Part shown: positions 9,131 through 17,513 of the stretch, piece after piece
Layout of the letters: the number at the start of each line of letters is the position of its first letter
Numbering within the stretch: position 1 is the first letter of the stretch
Source: Bacillus sp. FJAT-22090
GTDB taxonomy: Bacteria > Bacillota > Bacilli > Bacillales_A > Planococcaceae
Reading direction: 5' to 3'
Length of the DNA: 64,000 nucleotides
Assembly: GCF_007676755.1 (NCBI RefSeq)
Contig: NZ_VEBK01000013.1
Span: 61,985-125,984 of the forward strand
Made by a program: the position numbers and the translations under genes
Notes under the pieces: model-generated
What the model was told of the DNA's origin: nothing
What the model saw: the letters and a program-made list of their open reading frames with translations, nothing else
The model's database searches: none

Positions 9131-10527
9131 CAATTCAAATTTTTAATACGTTAAAACGTGAAAAAGAGCCATTTATCCCAATGGAAGAAGGAAAAGTAAA
9201 AATGTACGTTTGCGGACCGACTGTCTACAACTACATTCATATTGGGAATGCCCGTCCTGTTATTGTGTACGATACAGTTAGGAAGTACTTGCAATATAGA
9301 GGATATGAAGTCACTTATGTATCCAATTTTACAGATGTGGATGACAAAATTATTAAAGCGGCAAATGAGCTAGGGGAAGATGTCTCTGAATTAACTGCTC
9401 GTTTTATCAAAGCATACTTCGCAGATGTGGAGGCACTAGGCTGCAGTAAAGCGGACTCCCATCCCCGTGTAACAGATCATATGGATGAAATTATTGAGTT
9501 TATCAAAGTTTTAGAGGAAAAAGGTTACGCGTATGAATCTCAAGGAGATGTTTATTATCGTACGAGAAAGTTTGATGGCTATGGTAAACTATCCCACCAA
9601 TCGGTAGATGATTTAAAAGTAGGTGCACGTATAGAAACAGGTGAAAAGAAAGAAGATGCACTGGATTTCGCACTATGGAAAGCGGCAAAAACAGGGGAAA
9701 TCTTCTGGGAAAGCCCATGGGGTCAAGGACGTCCTGGATGGCATATCGAATGTTCTGTAATGGCTAGAGAAATATTGGGAGATACAATCGATATTCACGC
9801 TGGAGGACAGGATTTAACTTTCCCCCATCATGAAAATGAAATTGCGCAATCTGAGGCCAGAACGGGTAAAACATTCGCGAGATATTGGATGCACAATGGG
9901 TATATTAATATTGACAATGAAAAAATGTCTAAATCACTTGGCAATTTTGTTCTAGTAAATGATATTCGCCAACAACTTGATCCACAAGTGTTAAGACTAT
10001 TCATGCTGAGCGTTCACTACCGTCACCCAATCAACTATTCAGTAGAATTAGTAGAGCAAGCGGAAGCCGGTTTAGAGCGTATTCGCACGGCATATGCAAA
10101 TGTTTTACATCGATTGAATGCAACGGCTAATTTAGGAGATCATCATGATATTTGGCTGCATAAAATTGCAATGGTGCAAACGCAATTTGAAACAGCAATG
10201 GACGATGATTTCAATACAGCAAATGGTATTGCAGCAGTCTTTGAGCTATCAAAGCTTGCAAACACATATTTATTAGAAAAACAAACGGCCGAACAAGTTT
10301 TAAAACAGTTCATCGTAGTCTTTGACAAATTAACAGAAGTATTAGGTTTGACACTCCATCAGGAACATGAAGTATTGGACGAGGAAATCGATGCATTGAT
10401 CGAGGAGCGGAACCAAGCAAGAAAAGATCGCAACTTCGCTCGTGCTGATGAAATAAGAGATCAATTAAAAGAAATGAATATTATGTTGGAAGATACTGCA
10501 CAAGGTATCCGATGGAAAAGAGGATAA
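9127..10527 (+). CDS. cysS: Cysteinyl-tRNA synthetase
   Basis: Class I synthetase charging tRNA-Cys; zinc in the active site selects cysteine. 466 residues. It shows [19 protein letters not shown] (zinc Cys and HIGH equivalent), WHIECS with the second zinc Cys, [13 protein letters not shown] with zinc His/Glu residues, and KMSKS at [11 protein letters not shown] near residue 267. The C-terminal helical anticodon region is present. Start codon ATG overlaps the cysE stop. Regulation by the upstream T-box is expected because its product consumes the sensed tRNA. Confidence 0.97.
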   Translation: MTIQIFNTLKREKEPFIPMEEGKVKMYVCGPTVYNYIHIGNARPVIVYDTVRKYLQYRGYEVTYVSNFTDVDDKIIKAANELGEDVSELTARFIKAYFADVEALGCSKADSHPRVTDHMDEIIEFIKVLEEKGYAYESQGDVYYRTRKFDGYGKLSHQSVDDLKVGARIETGEKKEDALDFALWKAAKTGEIFWESPWGQGRPGWHIECSVMAREILGDTIDIHAGGQDLTFPHHENEIAQSEARTGKTFARYWMHNGYINIDNEKMSKSLGNFVLVNDIRQQLDPQVLRLFMLSVHYRHPINYSVELVEQAEAGLERIRTAYANVLHRLNATANLGDHHDIWLHKIAMVQTQFETAMDDDFNTANGIAAVFELSKLANTYLLEKQTAEQVLKQFIVVFDKLTEVLGLTLHQEHEVLDEEIDALIEERNQARKDRNFARADEIRDQLKEMNIMLEDTAQGIRWKRG

Positions 10528-10530
10528 CTT

Positions 10531-10950
10531 GTGGAAAACTTTAAATTATCAAATGTAAAACAACTAAACTCGTTAGCCTTAGCGTATATGGGAGATGCTG
10601 TGTTCGAACAAGTTGTTCGAAAGCATCTCATCCACTCGGGGCGCGTTAAACCAAATACATTGCACAGAGAAGCTACGAAATATGTATCTGCCAAAGCACA
10701 AGCAACCATCGTGCGGGAGATGTTAAATACACAATTTTTAACAGAAGAAGAGGAAGCAGTCCTTAGAAGAGGAAGAAATGCAAAATCCGGTACAGTACCA
10801 AAAAATACAGATGTTCAAACGTATCATTATAGCACAGCTTTTGAGGCGGTTATCGGAAGTTTATACTTAAGTGAGCAGAAAGAGCGTTTACAAGCAGTGC
10901 TTCAATTTGCAATTGGATTTATAGATGGTCAGAAAGGGGAGAAAAAGTAA
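10531..10950 (+). CDS. mrnC: Mini-ribonuclease III
   Basis: Homodimeric RNase III-type enzyme without a double-stranded RNA-binding domain; matures 23S rRNA ends in B. subtilis. 139 residues. The RNase III core has [13 protein letters not shown] and a second catalytic cluster [16 protein letters not shown] start lies three bases after the cysS stop and its stop abuts the rlmB start at 10951, giving a tight operon order as in B. subtilis. Confidence 0.95.
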   Translation: MENFKLSNVKQLNSLALAYMGDAVFEQVVRKHLIHSGRVKPNTLHREATKYVSAKAQATIVREMLNTQFLTEEEEAVLRRGRNAKSGTVPKNTDVQTYHYSTAFEAVIGSLYLSEQKERLQAVLQFAIGFIDGQKGEKK

Positions 10951-11712
10951 ATGGCAGAACAAACGGAGCAAACGGGTGAAATTATTGCGGGGAAAAATCC
11001 GGTAGTAGAGGCACTCCGTTCAGGAAGAGATATGAATAAAGTATGGCTTGCAGAAGGTATTCAAAAAAGTGGAGTTTCTGAAATTATTCAATTAGCAAAA
11101 GAGGCAGGAATCATCGTTCAATTTGTACCCAAAAAGAAATTAGATGGTTTAACTGATGCTAATCACCAAGGGATCGTTGCTTCTGTCGCGGCATATCGCT
11201 ACGCAGATTTAGATGATTTGTTTGGACTGGCGGCAAGTAAGCAGGAAGATCCGCTTTTTATTATTTTAGATGAAATTGAGGATCCGCATAATCTTGGTTC
11301 TATTATGAGAACAGCGGATGCGGTAGGTGCTCATGGCATTATTATTCCAAAAAGAAGAGCAGTTGGACTAACAGCTGTTGTGGCAAAGGCATCTACAGGA
11401 GCTATTGAACATATTCCTGTATATCGTGCTGGTAATCTAGCGCAGACAGTGGATGAGTTGAAAGACCGAGGTGTGTGGATTGCTGGAACAGATGCACAAA
11501 AGTCAACGGATTATCGTAATATGGATGCCACTCTTCCACTTGCACTAATCATTGGAAGTGAAGGAAAAGGGATGAGTCGTTTATTGAAAGAGAAATGTGA
11601 TTTTCTATATCATTTGCCAATGGTCGGTCATGTAACGAGTTTGAATGCGTCAGTAGCTGCATCGATACTTTTATACGAAGTATTACGTGTCAGAAAACCG
11701 CTAAAAGGATAA
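10951..11712 (+). CDS. rlmB: 23S rRNA (guanosine-2'-O-)-methyltransferase RlmB family (YacO)
   Basis: SPOUT-class, knotted methyltransferase that 2'-O-methylates 23S rRNA. 253 residues. An N-terminal L30e-like substrate domain (IIAGKNPVVEALRSGRDMNKV) is followed by SPOUT motifs NLGSIMRTADAVGAHG, LIIGSEGKGMSRLL and SLNASVAASILLYE near the C-terminus. ATG starts directly after the mrnC stop with GGGGAG inside the end of mrnC as ribosome-binding site. Confidence 0.94.
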   Translation: MAEQTEQTGEIIAGKNPVVEALRSGRDMNKVWLAEGIQKSGVSEIIQLAKEAGIIVQFVPKKKLDGLTDANHQGIVASVAAYRYADLDDLFGLAASKQEDPLFIILDEIEDPHNLGSIMRTADAVGAHGIIIPKRRAVGLTAVVAKASTGAIEHIPVYRAGNLAQTVDELKDRGVWIAGTDAQKSTDYRNMDATLPLALIIGSEGKGMSRLLKEKCDFLYHLPMVGHVTSLNASVAASILLYEVLRVRKPLKG

Positions 11713-11716
11713 ACTG

Positions 11717-12226
11717 ATGCAAATTCTACTTGTCGATGGATATAATATCATCGGCGCATGGAACGAGTTAAGAAAGTTGAAAAATGACAAATTACTAGAC
11801 GCTAGAGACCGATTGATCGAGCTAATGGCAGAGTATAAAGCATTTACAGGTATTCGAGTAATTGTTGTTTTTGACGCCCATTTAGTACCAGGTATAGAGA
11901 GTAAAGAAAAACAATATGACGTTGAAATTATTTATACACGAAAAAATGAGACAGCGGATGAACGAATTGAAAAACTTACTTTAGAACTAAGTGCTAGAAG
12001 GGTCCAAATTTACGTTGCCACTTCAGATATGACCGAGCAAAGAGTTATTTTTGGACAAGGGGCACTAAGAAAATCAGCGAGAGAATTTGAAATAGAGATG
12101 ATTGCTATTTCATCGAAAATTACAAAAAAAGTGAAGAATATACAAGAAAATAAACCCTCTTCTACCATTCCTTTAACGGATGAAGTTGCAGAAATTTTCG
12201 AAAAATGGCGAAGAGGAATGAAATGA
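11717..12226 (+). CDS. rae1: Ribosome-associated endoribonuclease Rae1 (YacP, NYN domain)
   Basis: PIN-like NYN-domain nuclease that, in B. subtilis, enters the ribosomal A site and cuts mRNA during translation. 169 residues. Motifs: LLVDGYNIIGAW with the first catalytic Asp at residue 6, VVFDAH, TADERIEKL and VATSDMTEQR, followed by a basic C-terminus. It begins four bases after rlmB, the same operon position as yacP. Confidence 0.92.
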   Translation: MQILLVDGYNIIGAWNELRKLKNDKLLDARDRLIELMAEYKAFTGIRVIVVFDAHLVPGIESKEKQYDVEIIYTRKNETADERIEKLTLELSARRVQIYVATSDMTEQRVIFGQGALRKSAREFEIEMIAISSKITKKVKNIQENKPSSTIPLTDEVAEIFEKWRRGMK

Positions 12227-12230
12227 TGGA

Positions 12231-12260
12231 TTGACGCTGTAAAAATTCTTCCTGTATACT
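12231..12260 (+). promoter_or_regulatory. SigmaA promoter of sigH
   Basis: TTGACG (12231-12236), 18-base spacer, TATACT (12255-12260). The transcript would start near 12267, which rules out the in-frame GTG at 12262 as the sigH start. Confidence 0.8.
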
Positions 12261-12297
12261 TGTGGTAAGTATTAGTAATTTAGCTGAGGTGACTTCA

Positions 12298-12942
12298 TTG
12301 GAAAAGACAGAACAGAATCTACAACAATTGGATAGTTTACTAGATGAGGAACTTGTAGAGCTAGTTCATCAAGGGAACACTGAAGCGCTAGATTTTTTAA
12401 TAACTAAATACCGTTCATTCGTTCGAATGAAAGGAAGATCCTATTTTTTAATAGGGGCAGATAAAGAAGATATTCTTCAAGAGGGCATGATCGGTTTATA
12501 CAAAGCGATCCGAGATTTCAAAGAAGAGAAGTTGGCCTCTTTTCGTGCTTTTGCAGAACTATGTATCACTCGGCAAATCATTACAGCTATTAAAACTGCA
12601 ACTCGTCAAAAGCATATTCCGCTAAATTCTTACGTGTCATTAGATAAACCTATCTATGATGAAGAGTCGGATCGCACACTCATGGATATGATAGCGGGTT
12701 CGGTTGTAGATGATCCGGAAGAGCTCATTATTAATCGGGAAGATTATAATTACATGGAAGGGAAGATGACCGAAATTTTAAGTGAGCTGGAGCAACAAGT
12801 ACTCGCTCTCTATTTGGACGGGCAGTCTTACCAAGAAATCTCGGAAGAATTGAACCGACATGTAAAATCGATTGACAATGCGCTACAACGGGTTAAGAAA
12901 AAATTAGAGCGTTACATGGAGATTGGTAGTAATTATGTATAA
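12298..12942 (+). CDS. sigH: RNA polymerase sigma-H factor
   Basis: Sigma factor for early sporulation and stationary-phase genes. About 214 residues. Sigma region 2 (EDILQEGMIGLYKAIRDF, aromatic melting residues) is near residues 60-80; region 4 (LSELEQQVLALYLDGQSYQEISEEL) forms the -35 binding helix-turn-helix. The longest frame opens at GTG 12262, which lies at or before the transcript start of the promoter just described. TTG 12298 follows GAGGTGA at 12285-12291 with good spacing and is chosen. Transition-state control by AbrB, known in B. subtilis, is not visible here. Confidence 0.95.
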   Translation: MEKTEQNLQQLDSLLDEELVELVHQGNTEALDFLITKYRSFVRMKGRSYFLIGADKEDILQEGMIGLYKAIRDFKEEKLASFRAFAELCITRQIITAIKTATRQKHIPLNSYVSLDKPIYDEESDRTLMDMIAGSVVDDPEELIINREDYNYMEGKMTEILSELEQQVLALYLDGQSYQEISEELNRHVKSIDNALQRVKKKLERYMEIGSNYV

Positions 12943-12956
12943 ACACTAACGCTTGG

Positions 12957-12983
12957 TTGACATGGTTTCTGTAAAATGATAAT
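12957..12983 (+). promoter_or_regulatory. Promoter of rpmG-secE
   Basis: TTGACA (12957-12962) and GATAAT (12978-12983) with a 15-base spacer; the spacing is short, so the exact -10 is uncertain. Confidence 0.55.
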
Positions 12984-13018
12984 CTTGAAAAAGAATTATA
13001 CGCCGAAAAGGTGAGAAG

Positions 13019-13168
13019 ATGACAAAGAAAATTGTCTTGAGTTGTGTGCAATGTGGTCACCGGAATTATTCGGTTCCTACATCAAAAGAGAGTACATCCA
13101 TACGTACAGAAAGAAAAAAGTACTGTACACATTGCAATGCACATACACTTCATAAACAAACGCTATGA
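13019..13168 (+). CDS. rpmG: 50S ribosomal protein L33
   Basis: Small zinc-type L33, 49 residues, not picked up by long-ORF searches. It begins MTKKIVLSC; the zinc-binding cysteines are CVQC and CTHC, with the family core ERKKYCTHCNAHTLHKQ. ATG 13019 follows AAAAGGTGAGAAG. The position between sigH and secE matches rpmGB of B. subtilis. The four-Cys form is the zinc-dependent paralogue type. Confidence 0.93.
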   Translation: MTKKIVLSCVQCGHRNYSVPTSKESTSIRTERKKYCTHCNAHTLHKQTL

Positions 13169-13211
13169 GTATGAAAGTAAGATAGATTTTCCATGTGGAG
13201 GTTTAGCTAGA

Positions 13212-13397
13212 ATGGCTAATGTAGGTGGATTTTTTAAGAATGTAATGTCTGAAATGAGAAAAGTAAGTTGGCCTAAACGTAAAGAGCTAACACGTTATAC
13301 GGTAATAGTTCTTGCGACTGTTATAGTGATGGCTGTATTTTTTGGTTTAGTAGATTTAGGGATTTCAGAATTATTCCGTTGGTATCTGGATTTATAA
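13212..13397 (+). CDS. secE: Preprotein translocase subunit SecE
   Basis: Single-span clamp of the SecYEG protein channel. 61 residues. It has an amphipathic segment FFKNVMSEMRKVSWPKRKEL carrying the conserved VSWPKR, then one transmembrane helix (YTVIVLATVIVMAVFFGLV). The open frame extends upstream but ATG 13212 follows GGAGG at 13197-13201 and fits the family length. Confidence 0.97.
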   Translation: MANVGGFFKNVMSEMRKVSWPKRKELTRYTVIVLATVIVMAVFFGLVDLGISELFRWYLDL

Positions 13398-13426
13398 AAC
13401 GTAGCATGTTAATATTTTTTGAAAAT

Positions 13427-13456
13427 AGCCCGTCTTTGTAAACGAACGGGTTTTTT
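13427..13456 (+). terminator. Probable terminator between secE and nusG
   Basis: Seven-bp stem including one GU pair (13427-13433 with 13446-13452), a 12-base loop and TTTTTT. It would separate nusG from secE. No convincing separate nusG promoter was found, so partial read-through is likely. Confidence 0.6.
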
Positions 13457-13470
13457 CATTTGTCTAAAGA

Positions 13471-13505
13471 AAAGGAGGGAAAGGACATTTAGTCCTGAAA
13501 CTATG
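13471..13505 (+). promoter_or_regulatory. nusG ribosome-binding region with hairpin between Shine-Dalgarno and start
   Basis: AAAGGAGG is at 13471-13478 but the ATG is at 13503, 24 bases away. A hairpin (AGGAC 13482-13486 with GTCCT 13492-13496, loop ATTTA) spans 15 of these bases and would reduce the effective spacing to nine. No other in-frame start or nearer Shine-Dalgarno site is present. Confidence 0.6.
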
Positions 13506-14036
13506 GAGAAAAATTGGTATGTCGTTCATACTTACTCTGGGTATGAAAATAAGGTAAAAGCAAATTTAGAAAAGCGTGTTGAAACTATGGGGATGTCTGA
13601 TAAAATCTTCCGAGTATTTATCCCTGAACAAGAAGAAACTGATTTTAAGGATGGGAAAAAACGCGTTGTTTTAAGAAAAACGTTCCCAGGTTACGTATTC
13701 GTGGAGTTGATTATGACTGATGATGCTTGGTATGTCGTCCGTAATACACCAGGGGTAACAGGGTTTTTAGGTTCTTCAGGCGGAGGTACAAAACCAACTC
13801 CTTTAGCTCCGGAAGAAGTGCAATCCATGTTAAAACAAATGGGTACAGACGATCGCAAAGTAGAAGTCGACTTCTCATTAGGAGAATTGGTAGAAGTACT
13901 AGAAGGTCCGTTTGCTCACTTCCAAGGAAAAGTAGAAACTATTGATACTGCTAAAGGAAAAGTGACTGTTTCTGTAGATATGTTCGGTAGAGAAACGAAT
14001 ATGGAATTAGACTTTGATCAAGTGACTAAAATATAA
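13503..14036 (+). CDS. nusG: Transcription termination/antitermination factor NusG
   Basis: Binds RNA polymerase and, in Bacillus, stimulates pausing; also links to ribosomes and rRNA antitermination. 177 residues, exactly the Bacillus length. The NGN domain starts MEKNWYVVHTYSGYENKV, with FPGYVFVE and RNTPGVTGFLG; the C-terminal KOW domain reads GPFAHFQGKVETID. A longer frame from 13419 runs through a terminator and the Shine-Dalgarno site, so ATG 13503 is the start despite its unusual spacing. Confidence 0.97.
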   Translation: MEKNWYVVHTYSGYENKVKANLEKRVETMGMSDKIFRVFIPEQEETDFKDGKKRVVLRKTFPGYVFVELIMTDDAWYVVRNTPGVTGFLGSSGGGTKPTPLAPEEVQSMLKQMGTDDRKVEVDFSLGELVEVLEGPFAHFQGKVETIDTAKGKVTVSVDMFGRETNMELDFDQVTKI

Positions 14037-14050
14037 TTTTGTGTATATGC

Positions 14051-14079
14051 TTGCAGAAGTAACAAAAAAATGGTATCAT
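14051..14079 (+). promoter_or_regulatory. SigmaA promoter of rplK-rplA
   Basis: TTGCAG (14051-14056), 17-base spacer, TATCAT (14074-14079). Transcription would start near 14086 and give a 120-nt leader before rplK. Confidence 0.8.
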
Positions 14080-14156
14080 TTCAAAGGTCAGACTGAAAAT
14101 ACGTCTGTATTAATTTTCTAATGTTATCAGCGCAGAGCTGAGAGACAGATATTTGA

Positions 14157-14201
14157 GTGGGAGGGGAAACCCAATTACCACATCACGGACTTAAGGAGGT
14201 G
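14157..14201 (+). promoter_or_regulatory. Probable L1-binding leader motif upstream of rplK
   Basis: GTGG (14157-14160) pairs with CCAC (14178-14181) around a GGG/CCC inner stem, followed by ATCACGGAC and the Shine-Dalgarno AAGGAGGTG. The same pattern, GTGGGAGG..ACCAC..ATCA before AAGGAGG, recurs upstream of rplA. L1 is the known translational repressor of the L11-L1 operon in other bacteria, so an L1 target is the likely reading. Confidence 0.55.
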
Positions 14202-14207
14202 TGTCTC

Positions 14208-14633
14208 GTGGCTAAAAAAGTGATTAAAGTTGTTAAATTACAAATTCCTGCTGGTAAAGCAAACCCAGCACCACCGGTTGGTCCTGCATTAGGACAAGCA
14301 GGTGTTAATATCATGGGATTCTGTAAGGAGTTCAACGCACGTACTGCAGATCAAGCAGGTCTAATCATTCCGGTTGAAATTTCTGTATTTGAAGACCGTT
14401 CTTTTACTTTCATTACAAAAACTCCGCCGGCAGCAGTGCTACTTAAAGTAGCAGCAGGTATTCAATCTGGATCAGGTGAACCGAACCGCGTAAAAGTGGC
14501 GACAGTTAAACGTGAAAAAGTTCGCGAAATCGCAGAACAAAAAATGCCAGATTTAAATGCAGCATCTGTTGAAGCAGCTATGTTGATGGTTGAAGGTACT
14601 GCACGTAGCATGGGTATTACGATCGAAGACTAA
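14208..14633 (+). CDS. rplK: 50S ribosomal protein L11
   Basis: Part of the GTPase-associated centre, contacting the 1070 region of 23S rRNA. 141 residues. It begins [31 protein letters not shown] and carries the conserved [19 protein letters not shown] segment (here [10 protein letters not shown]). The longest frame starts within the leader hairpin at 14157; GTG 14208, seven bases after AAGGAGGTG, is the start. Confidence 0.98.
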   Translation: MAKKVIKVVKLQIPAGKANPAPPVGPALGQAGVNIMGFCKEFNARTADQAGLIIPVEISVFEDRSFTFITKTPPAAVLLKVAAGIQSGSGEPNRVKVATVKREKVREIAEQKMPDLNAASVEAAMLMVEGTARSMGITIED

Positions 14634-14715
14634 TACTTAATGTGCATTTTGATATGACGCATTTGTTTTTTTGAAAGGTTGTAGTTGTTCATTAGGATAA
14701 CTGCAACCTTTACAC

Positions 14716-14752
14716 GTGGGAGGTTTATTCCGCTAAAACCACTATCAAGGAG
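14716..14752 (+). promoter_or_regulatory. Second L1-like motif upstream of rplA
   Basis: GTGG (14716-14719) and CCAC (14739-14742) bracket GAGG and a TTTA/TAAA inner stem, followed by TATCA and AAGGAGG. It repeats the arrangement upstream of rplK. A separate 15-bp hairpin with GU pairs lies just upstream (about 14675-14712). Confidence 0.5.
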
Positions 14753-14762
14753 GACATTTTAA

Positions 14763-15455
14763 ATGGCTAACAAAGGTAAAAAATTACAAGAAGCAGCTAA
14801 ATTAGTTGATAACAATACATTATACTCAGCTAAAGAGGCAATCGAGCTTGCGAAAAAAACAAGCACAGTTAATTTCGACGCAACAGTAGAAGTTGCTTTC
14901 CGTCTAGGAATCGATACACGTAAAAACGACCAACAAATCCGTGGAGCAGTTGTGCTTCCAAACGGTACTGGTAAAACTCAACGCGTATTAGTATTTGCTA
15001 AAGGTGAAAAGTTAAAAGAAGCTGAAGCTGCTGGTGCAGACTATGTAGGCGATTCAGAATACATCAACAAAATCCAACAAGGTTGGTTTGACTTCGATGT
15101 AATCGTAGCTACTCCAGACATGATGGGTGAAGTTGGTAAAATCGGTCGTGTTCTTGGACCAAAAGGTTTAATGCCAAACCCGAAAACTGGTACAGTTACA
15201 TTTGACGTAACTAAAGCAATCGAAGAAATTAAAGCTGGTAAAGTTGAATACCGTGCTGACAAAGCTGGAATTATTCATGCTCCTATCGGAAAAGTTTCTT
15301 TCGAAGATGACAAATTAGTAGAAAACTTCTTGGCTGTATTTGAAGTAGTGCAAAAAGCTAAACCTGCCGCTTCAAAAGGTGTTTACATGAAGTCTGTAAA
15401 TATTACAACTACTATGGGTCCAGCTGTAAAAGTTGACGCTCAATCAATTAAATAA
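14763..15455 (+). CDS. rplA: 50S ribosomal protein L1
   Basis: Forms the L1 stalk that helps release deacylated tRNA; also the usual autogenous repressor of its operon. 230 residues. Typical segments are [24 protein letters not shown], the interdomain [18 protein letters not shown] and [20 protein letters not shown] follows AAGGAGG at 14746-14752. Confidence 0.98.
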   Translation: MANKGKKLQEAAKLVDNNTLYSAKEAIELAKKTSTVNFDATVEVAFRLGIDTRKNDQQIRGAVVLPNGTGKTQRVLVFAKGEKLKEAEAAGADYVGDSEYINKIQQGWFDFDVIVATPDMMGEVGKIGRVLGPKGLMPNPKTGTVTFDVTKAIEEIKAGKVEYRADKAGIIHAPIGKVSFEDDKLVENFLAVFEVVQKAKPAASKGVYMKSVNITTTMGPAVKVDAQSIK

Positions 15456-15458
15456 TAA

Positions 15459-15487
15459 TTGACAACCGAAAGTTTATCTGGTAAGAT
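15459..15487 (+). promoter_or_regulatory. SigmaA promoter of rplJ-rplL
   Basis: TTGACA (15459-15464), 17-base spacer, TAAGAT (15482-15487), beginning four bases after the rplA stop. Confidence 0.85.
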
Positions 15488-15493
15488 GGCTTT

Positions 15494-15630
15494 TGTTGTG
15501 AAATATACATTTGTACCGAAGACAGTAGGAGTGACTTGTCACTTAATATCCTACCGAGGACAAGCAAATTCAGATTCTTTTAGATGATGACTTTCTGCCT
15601 CTGTGTCTACCCGTAGATCAGAGGCTTTTC
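15494..15630 (+). promoter_or_regulatory. Ribosomal protein L10 leader with attenuator
   Basis: The conserved L10-leader text GACAGTAGGAGTGACTTGTC.. and ATCCTACCGAGGACAAG (15521-15563) is recognisable. A terminator hairpin follows (15597-15609 with 15614-15625, one bulge, then TTTTCTTTT). L10(L12)4 binds such leaders to limit rplJ-rplL expression by premature termination. Confidence 0.85.
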
Positions 15631-15672
15631 TTTTGTCGGTATAAATGGCCAATTCTTATAGGAGGTGCCAAA

Positions 15673-16173
15673 ATGAGCAAAGCAATTGAAACAAAAAAAG
15701 TGCAAGTTCAAGATATTGCAGAAAAGTTTAAAGCTGCTGCTTCAGTAGTAGTAGTTGATTACCGTGGTTTAAATGTTGCGCAAGTAACAGAATTACGTAA
15801 ACAACTTCGTGAAGCTGGTGTGGAATTCAAAGTTTACAAAAACTCTCTTACACGCCGTGCTACTGAAATTGTTGGAGTTGACGGGATTAACGAACACCTT
15901 GTTGGTCCAAATGCGGTTGCATTTTCTAACGAAGACGTAATTGCACCTGCAAAAATCATTAATGATTTTGCTAAAAAGAACGAACAGCTTGAAATCAAAG
16001 CTGGTATCATCGAAGGAACTGTAGCATCTGTTGAAGATGTAAAAGCATTAGCAGAACTTCCATCACGCGACGGACTTCTTTCTATGCTTCTTTCAGTACT
16101 TCAAGCTCCAGTGCGCAACTTCGCACTTGCAACAAAAGCTGTTGCAGAGCAAAAAGAAGAACAAGGCGCATAA
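15673..16173 (+). CDS. rplJ: 50S ribosomal protein L10
   Basis: Base of the L7/L12 stalk. 166 residues. N-terminal rRNA-binding domain with [21 protein letters not shown] and [11 protein letters not shown]-terminal helix that carries L12 dimers ([22 protein letters not shown]). ATG follows AGGAGGTG. Translation and transcription are governed by the L10 leader just upstream. Confidence 0.98.
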   Translation: MSKAIETKKVQVQDIAEKFKAAASVVVVDYRGLNVAQVTELRKQLREAGVEFKVYKNSLTRRATEIVGVDGINEHLVGPNAVAFSNEDVIAPAKIINDFAKKNEQLEIKAGIIEGTVASVEDVKALAELPSRDGLLSMLLSVLQAPVRNFALATKAVAEQKEEQGA

Positions 16174-16242
16174 TTCATTACGCGGCTTAACAAAAAAATG
16201 GCGAACAGCCTAAAAATTATCCAATTATAGGAGGAAATTATA

Positions 16243-16605
16243 ATGAACAACGAACAAATCTTAGAAGCTATCAAATCAATGACAGTTCTTGAATTAAACG
16301 ACCTAGTAAAAGCAATTGAAGAAGAATTCGGTGTAACAGCTGCTGCTCCAGTAGCGGTAGTTGCAGGTGGCGGTGCTGCTGCAGCTGAAGAAAAAACTGA
16401 TTTTGACGTAATCCTTGCATCTGCAGGCGACCAAAAAATCAAAGTAATCAAAGTAGTTCGTGAAATCACTGGTCTTGGCTTGAAAGAAGCTAAAGAATTA
16501 GTTGACAATGCTCCAAAACCACTTAAAGAAGGCGTTTCTAAAGATGAAGCAGAAGCTTTCAAAGCACAACTTGAAGAAGTTGGCGCAGGCGTAGAAGTTA
16601 AGTAA
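16243..16605 (+). CDS. rplL: 50S ribosomal protein L7/L12
   Basis: Stalk protein that recruits translational GTPases. 120 residues. An N-terminal dimerisation part ([20 protein letters not shown]) is joined by an Ala-rich hinge ([23 protein letters not shown]) to the C-terminal domain with [23 protein letters not shown] follows AGGAGG; a terminator follows the gene. Confidence 0.98.
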   Translation: MNNEQILEAIKSMTVLELNDLVKAIEEEFGVTAAAPVAVVAGGGAAAAEEKTDFDVILASAGDQKIKVIKVVREITGLGLKEAKELVDNAPKPLKEGVSKDEAEAFKAQLEEVGAGVEVK

Positions 16606-16625
16606 TTTTTGTACAGCATGAAGAA

Positions 16626-16655
16626 AAAAGCTCGTCAGTAAACGACGGGCTTTTC
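16626..16655 (+). terminator. Terminator after rplL
   Basis: Seven-bp GC-rich stem extended by four A-T pairs (16626-16636 with 16644-16654), loop AGTAAAC, T tract. Confidence 0.85.
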
Positions 16656-16682
16656 TTCGTATGTATTGTGGAGGGTTATTCG

Positions 16683-17285
16683 GTGTCTGATCATTATTAT
16701 TCTAGAAAACCTCAAACGGAAAGCAAACCTCGTCATTGGAATTTCACATTGCTCGGTCATAATTTTCGATTTGAAACAGATGCTGGTGTATTTAGTAAGA
16801 GCGAAGTAGATTTTGGCTCCCGTGTATTAATCGATGCTTTTGAAGCACCTAATCTAGAAGGTGACTTTTTAGATGTAGGTTGTGGCTATGGACCGATAGG
16901 TCTTTCTATAGCGAAGGCAAATGAAGAAAGAATAGTTCATTTAGTAGATGTAAACACACGTGCAATCCAGCTTGCAGAGAAAAATGCTGCTGCTAACGGG
17001 ATACAAAATGTACGAATCTATGAAAGTGATGGGTTGTCAGCAGTTACTACTGTAAACTTTGCGGCTATTATAACTAATCCACCGATTCGCGCTGGCAAAG
17101 AAACTATTTTTCGTTTTTACAAAGAGTCCTATGAGAAGTTGGTTTCAAAGGGAGAATTGTGGGTTGTGATTCAAAAGAAACAAGGGGCACCATCTACTTT
17201 CAGTTATTTAGAAGAGATTTTTGGTCAAGTAGAAGTTGTAGATAAAGCAAAAGGCTATTGGATTATAAAAGCTACAAAAGATTGA
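16683..17285 (+). CDS. RsmC-like class I SAM-dependent methyltransferase (YbxB)
   Basis: Single-domain relative of 16S rRNA G1207 methyltransferase RsmC. 200 residues. It starts MSDHYYSRKP; the SAM-binding glycine loop is DVGCGYGPIGL near residue 65, and the NPP catalytic motif is ITNPPIRAGK near residue 128. The frame opens at GTG 16668, but that codon sits in the Shine-Dalgarno TGGAGGG (16669-16675); GTG 16683 is better. Position between rplL and rpoB matches ybxB. The exact target nucleotide is inferred. Confidence 0.9.
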   Translation: MSDHYYSRKPQTESKPRHWNFTLLGHNFRFETDAGVFSKSEVDFGSRVLIDAFEAPNLEGDFLDVGCGYGPIGLSIAKANEERIVHLVDVNTRAIQLAEKNAAANGIQNVRIYESDGLSAVTTVNFAAIITNPPIRAGKETIFRFYKESYEKLVSKGELWVVIQKKQGAPSTFSYLEEIFGQVEVVDKAKGYWIIKATKD

Positions 17286-17286
17286 C

Positions 17287-17313
17287 TTGACAAAATCGCT
17301 ATGATATTATAAT
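17287..17313 (+). promoter_or_regulatory. Promoter of rpoB-rpoC
   Basis: TTGACA (17287-17292) and TATAAT (17308-17313) are both perfect hexamers but only 15 bases apart. The start would be near 17320, giving a leader of nearly 200 nt. Confidence 0.65.
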
Positions 17314-17405
17314 AAAATGCAAAAATATTATTTTGAGGACGTATGCCCTTTTGAATAAAATTATTGAAAATGGGTAAACTGGCCGAGAAAAAGTTTGGTT
17401 AATCG

Positions 17406-17440
17406 AAAAATGAGCTCTTATTAAGAACTCGTTTTCTTTT
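17406..17440 (+). terminator. Attenuator-like hairpin in the rpoB leader
   Basis: AAAATGAG pairs with CTCGTTTT around an inner TCT/AGA stem and a short loop (17407-17434), followed by CTTTTT. A second weak hairpin lies at 17345-17376. Together they suggest transcriptional attenuation of rpoBC. Confidence 0.55.
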
Positions 17441-17513
17441 TGTCTTTCGATATCATACACTAAAATGTTCATATCGAAAAGACCTATTATCGCTTTATTG
17501 AGGGGTGAATGAG

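Noticed and set aside
12262..12297. GTG start of sigH at 12262
   Set aside because: It lies at or before the transcript start of the promoter at 12231-12260; TTG 12298 has a proper ribosome-binding site.
16101..16619. 172-codon minus-strand frame opposite rplJ/rplL
   Set aside because: Ser/Ala-rich translation of the complementary strand of rplL; no independent signals.
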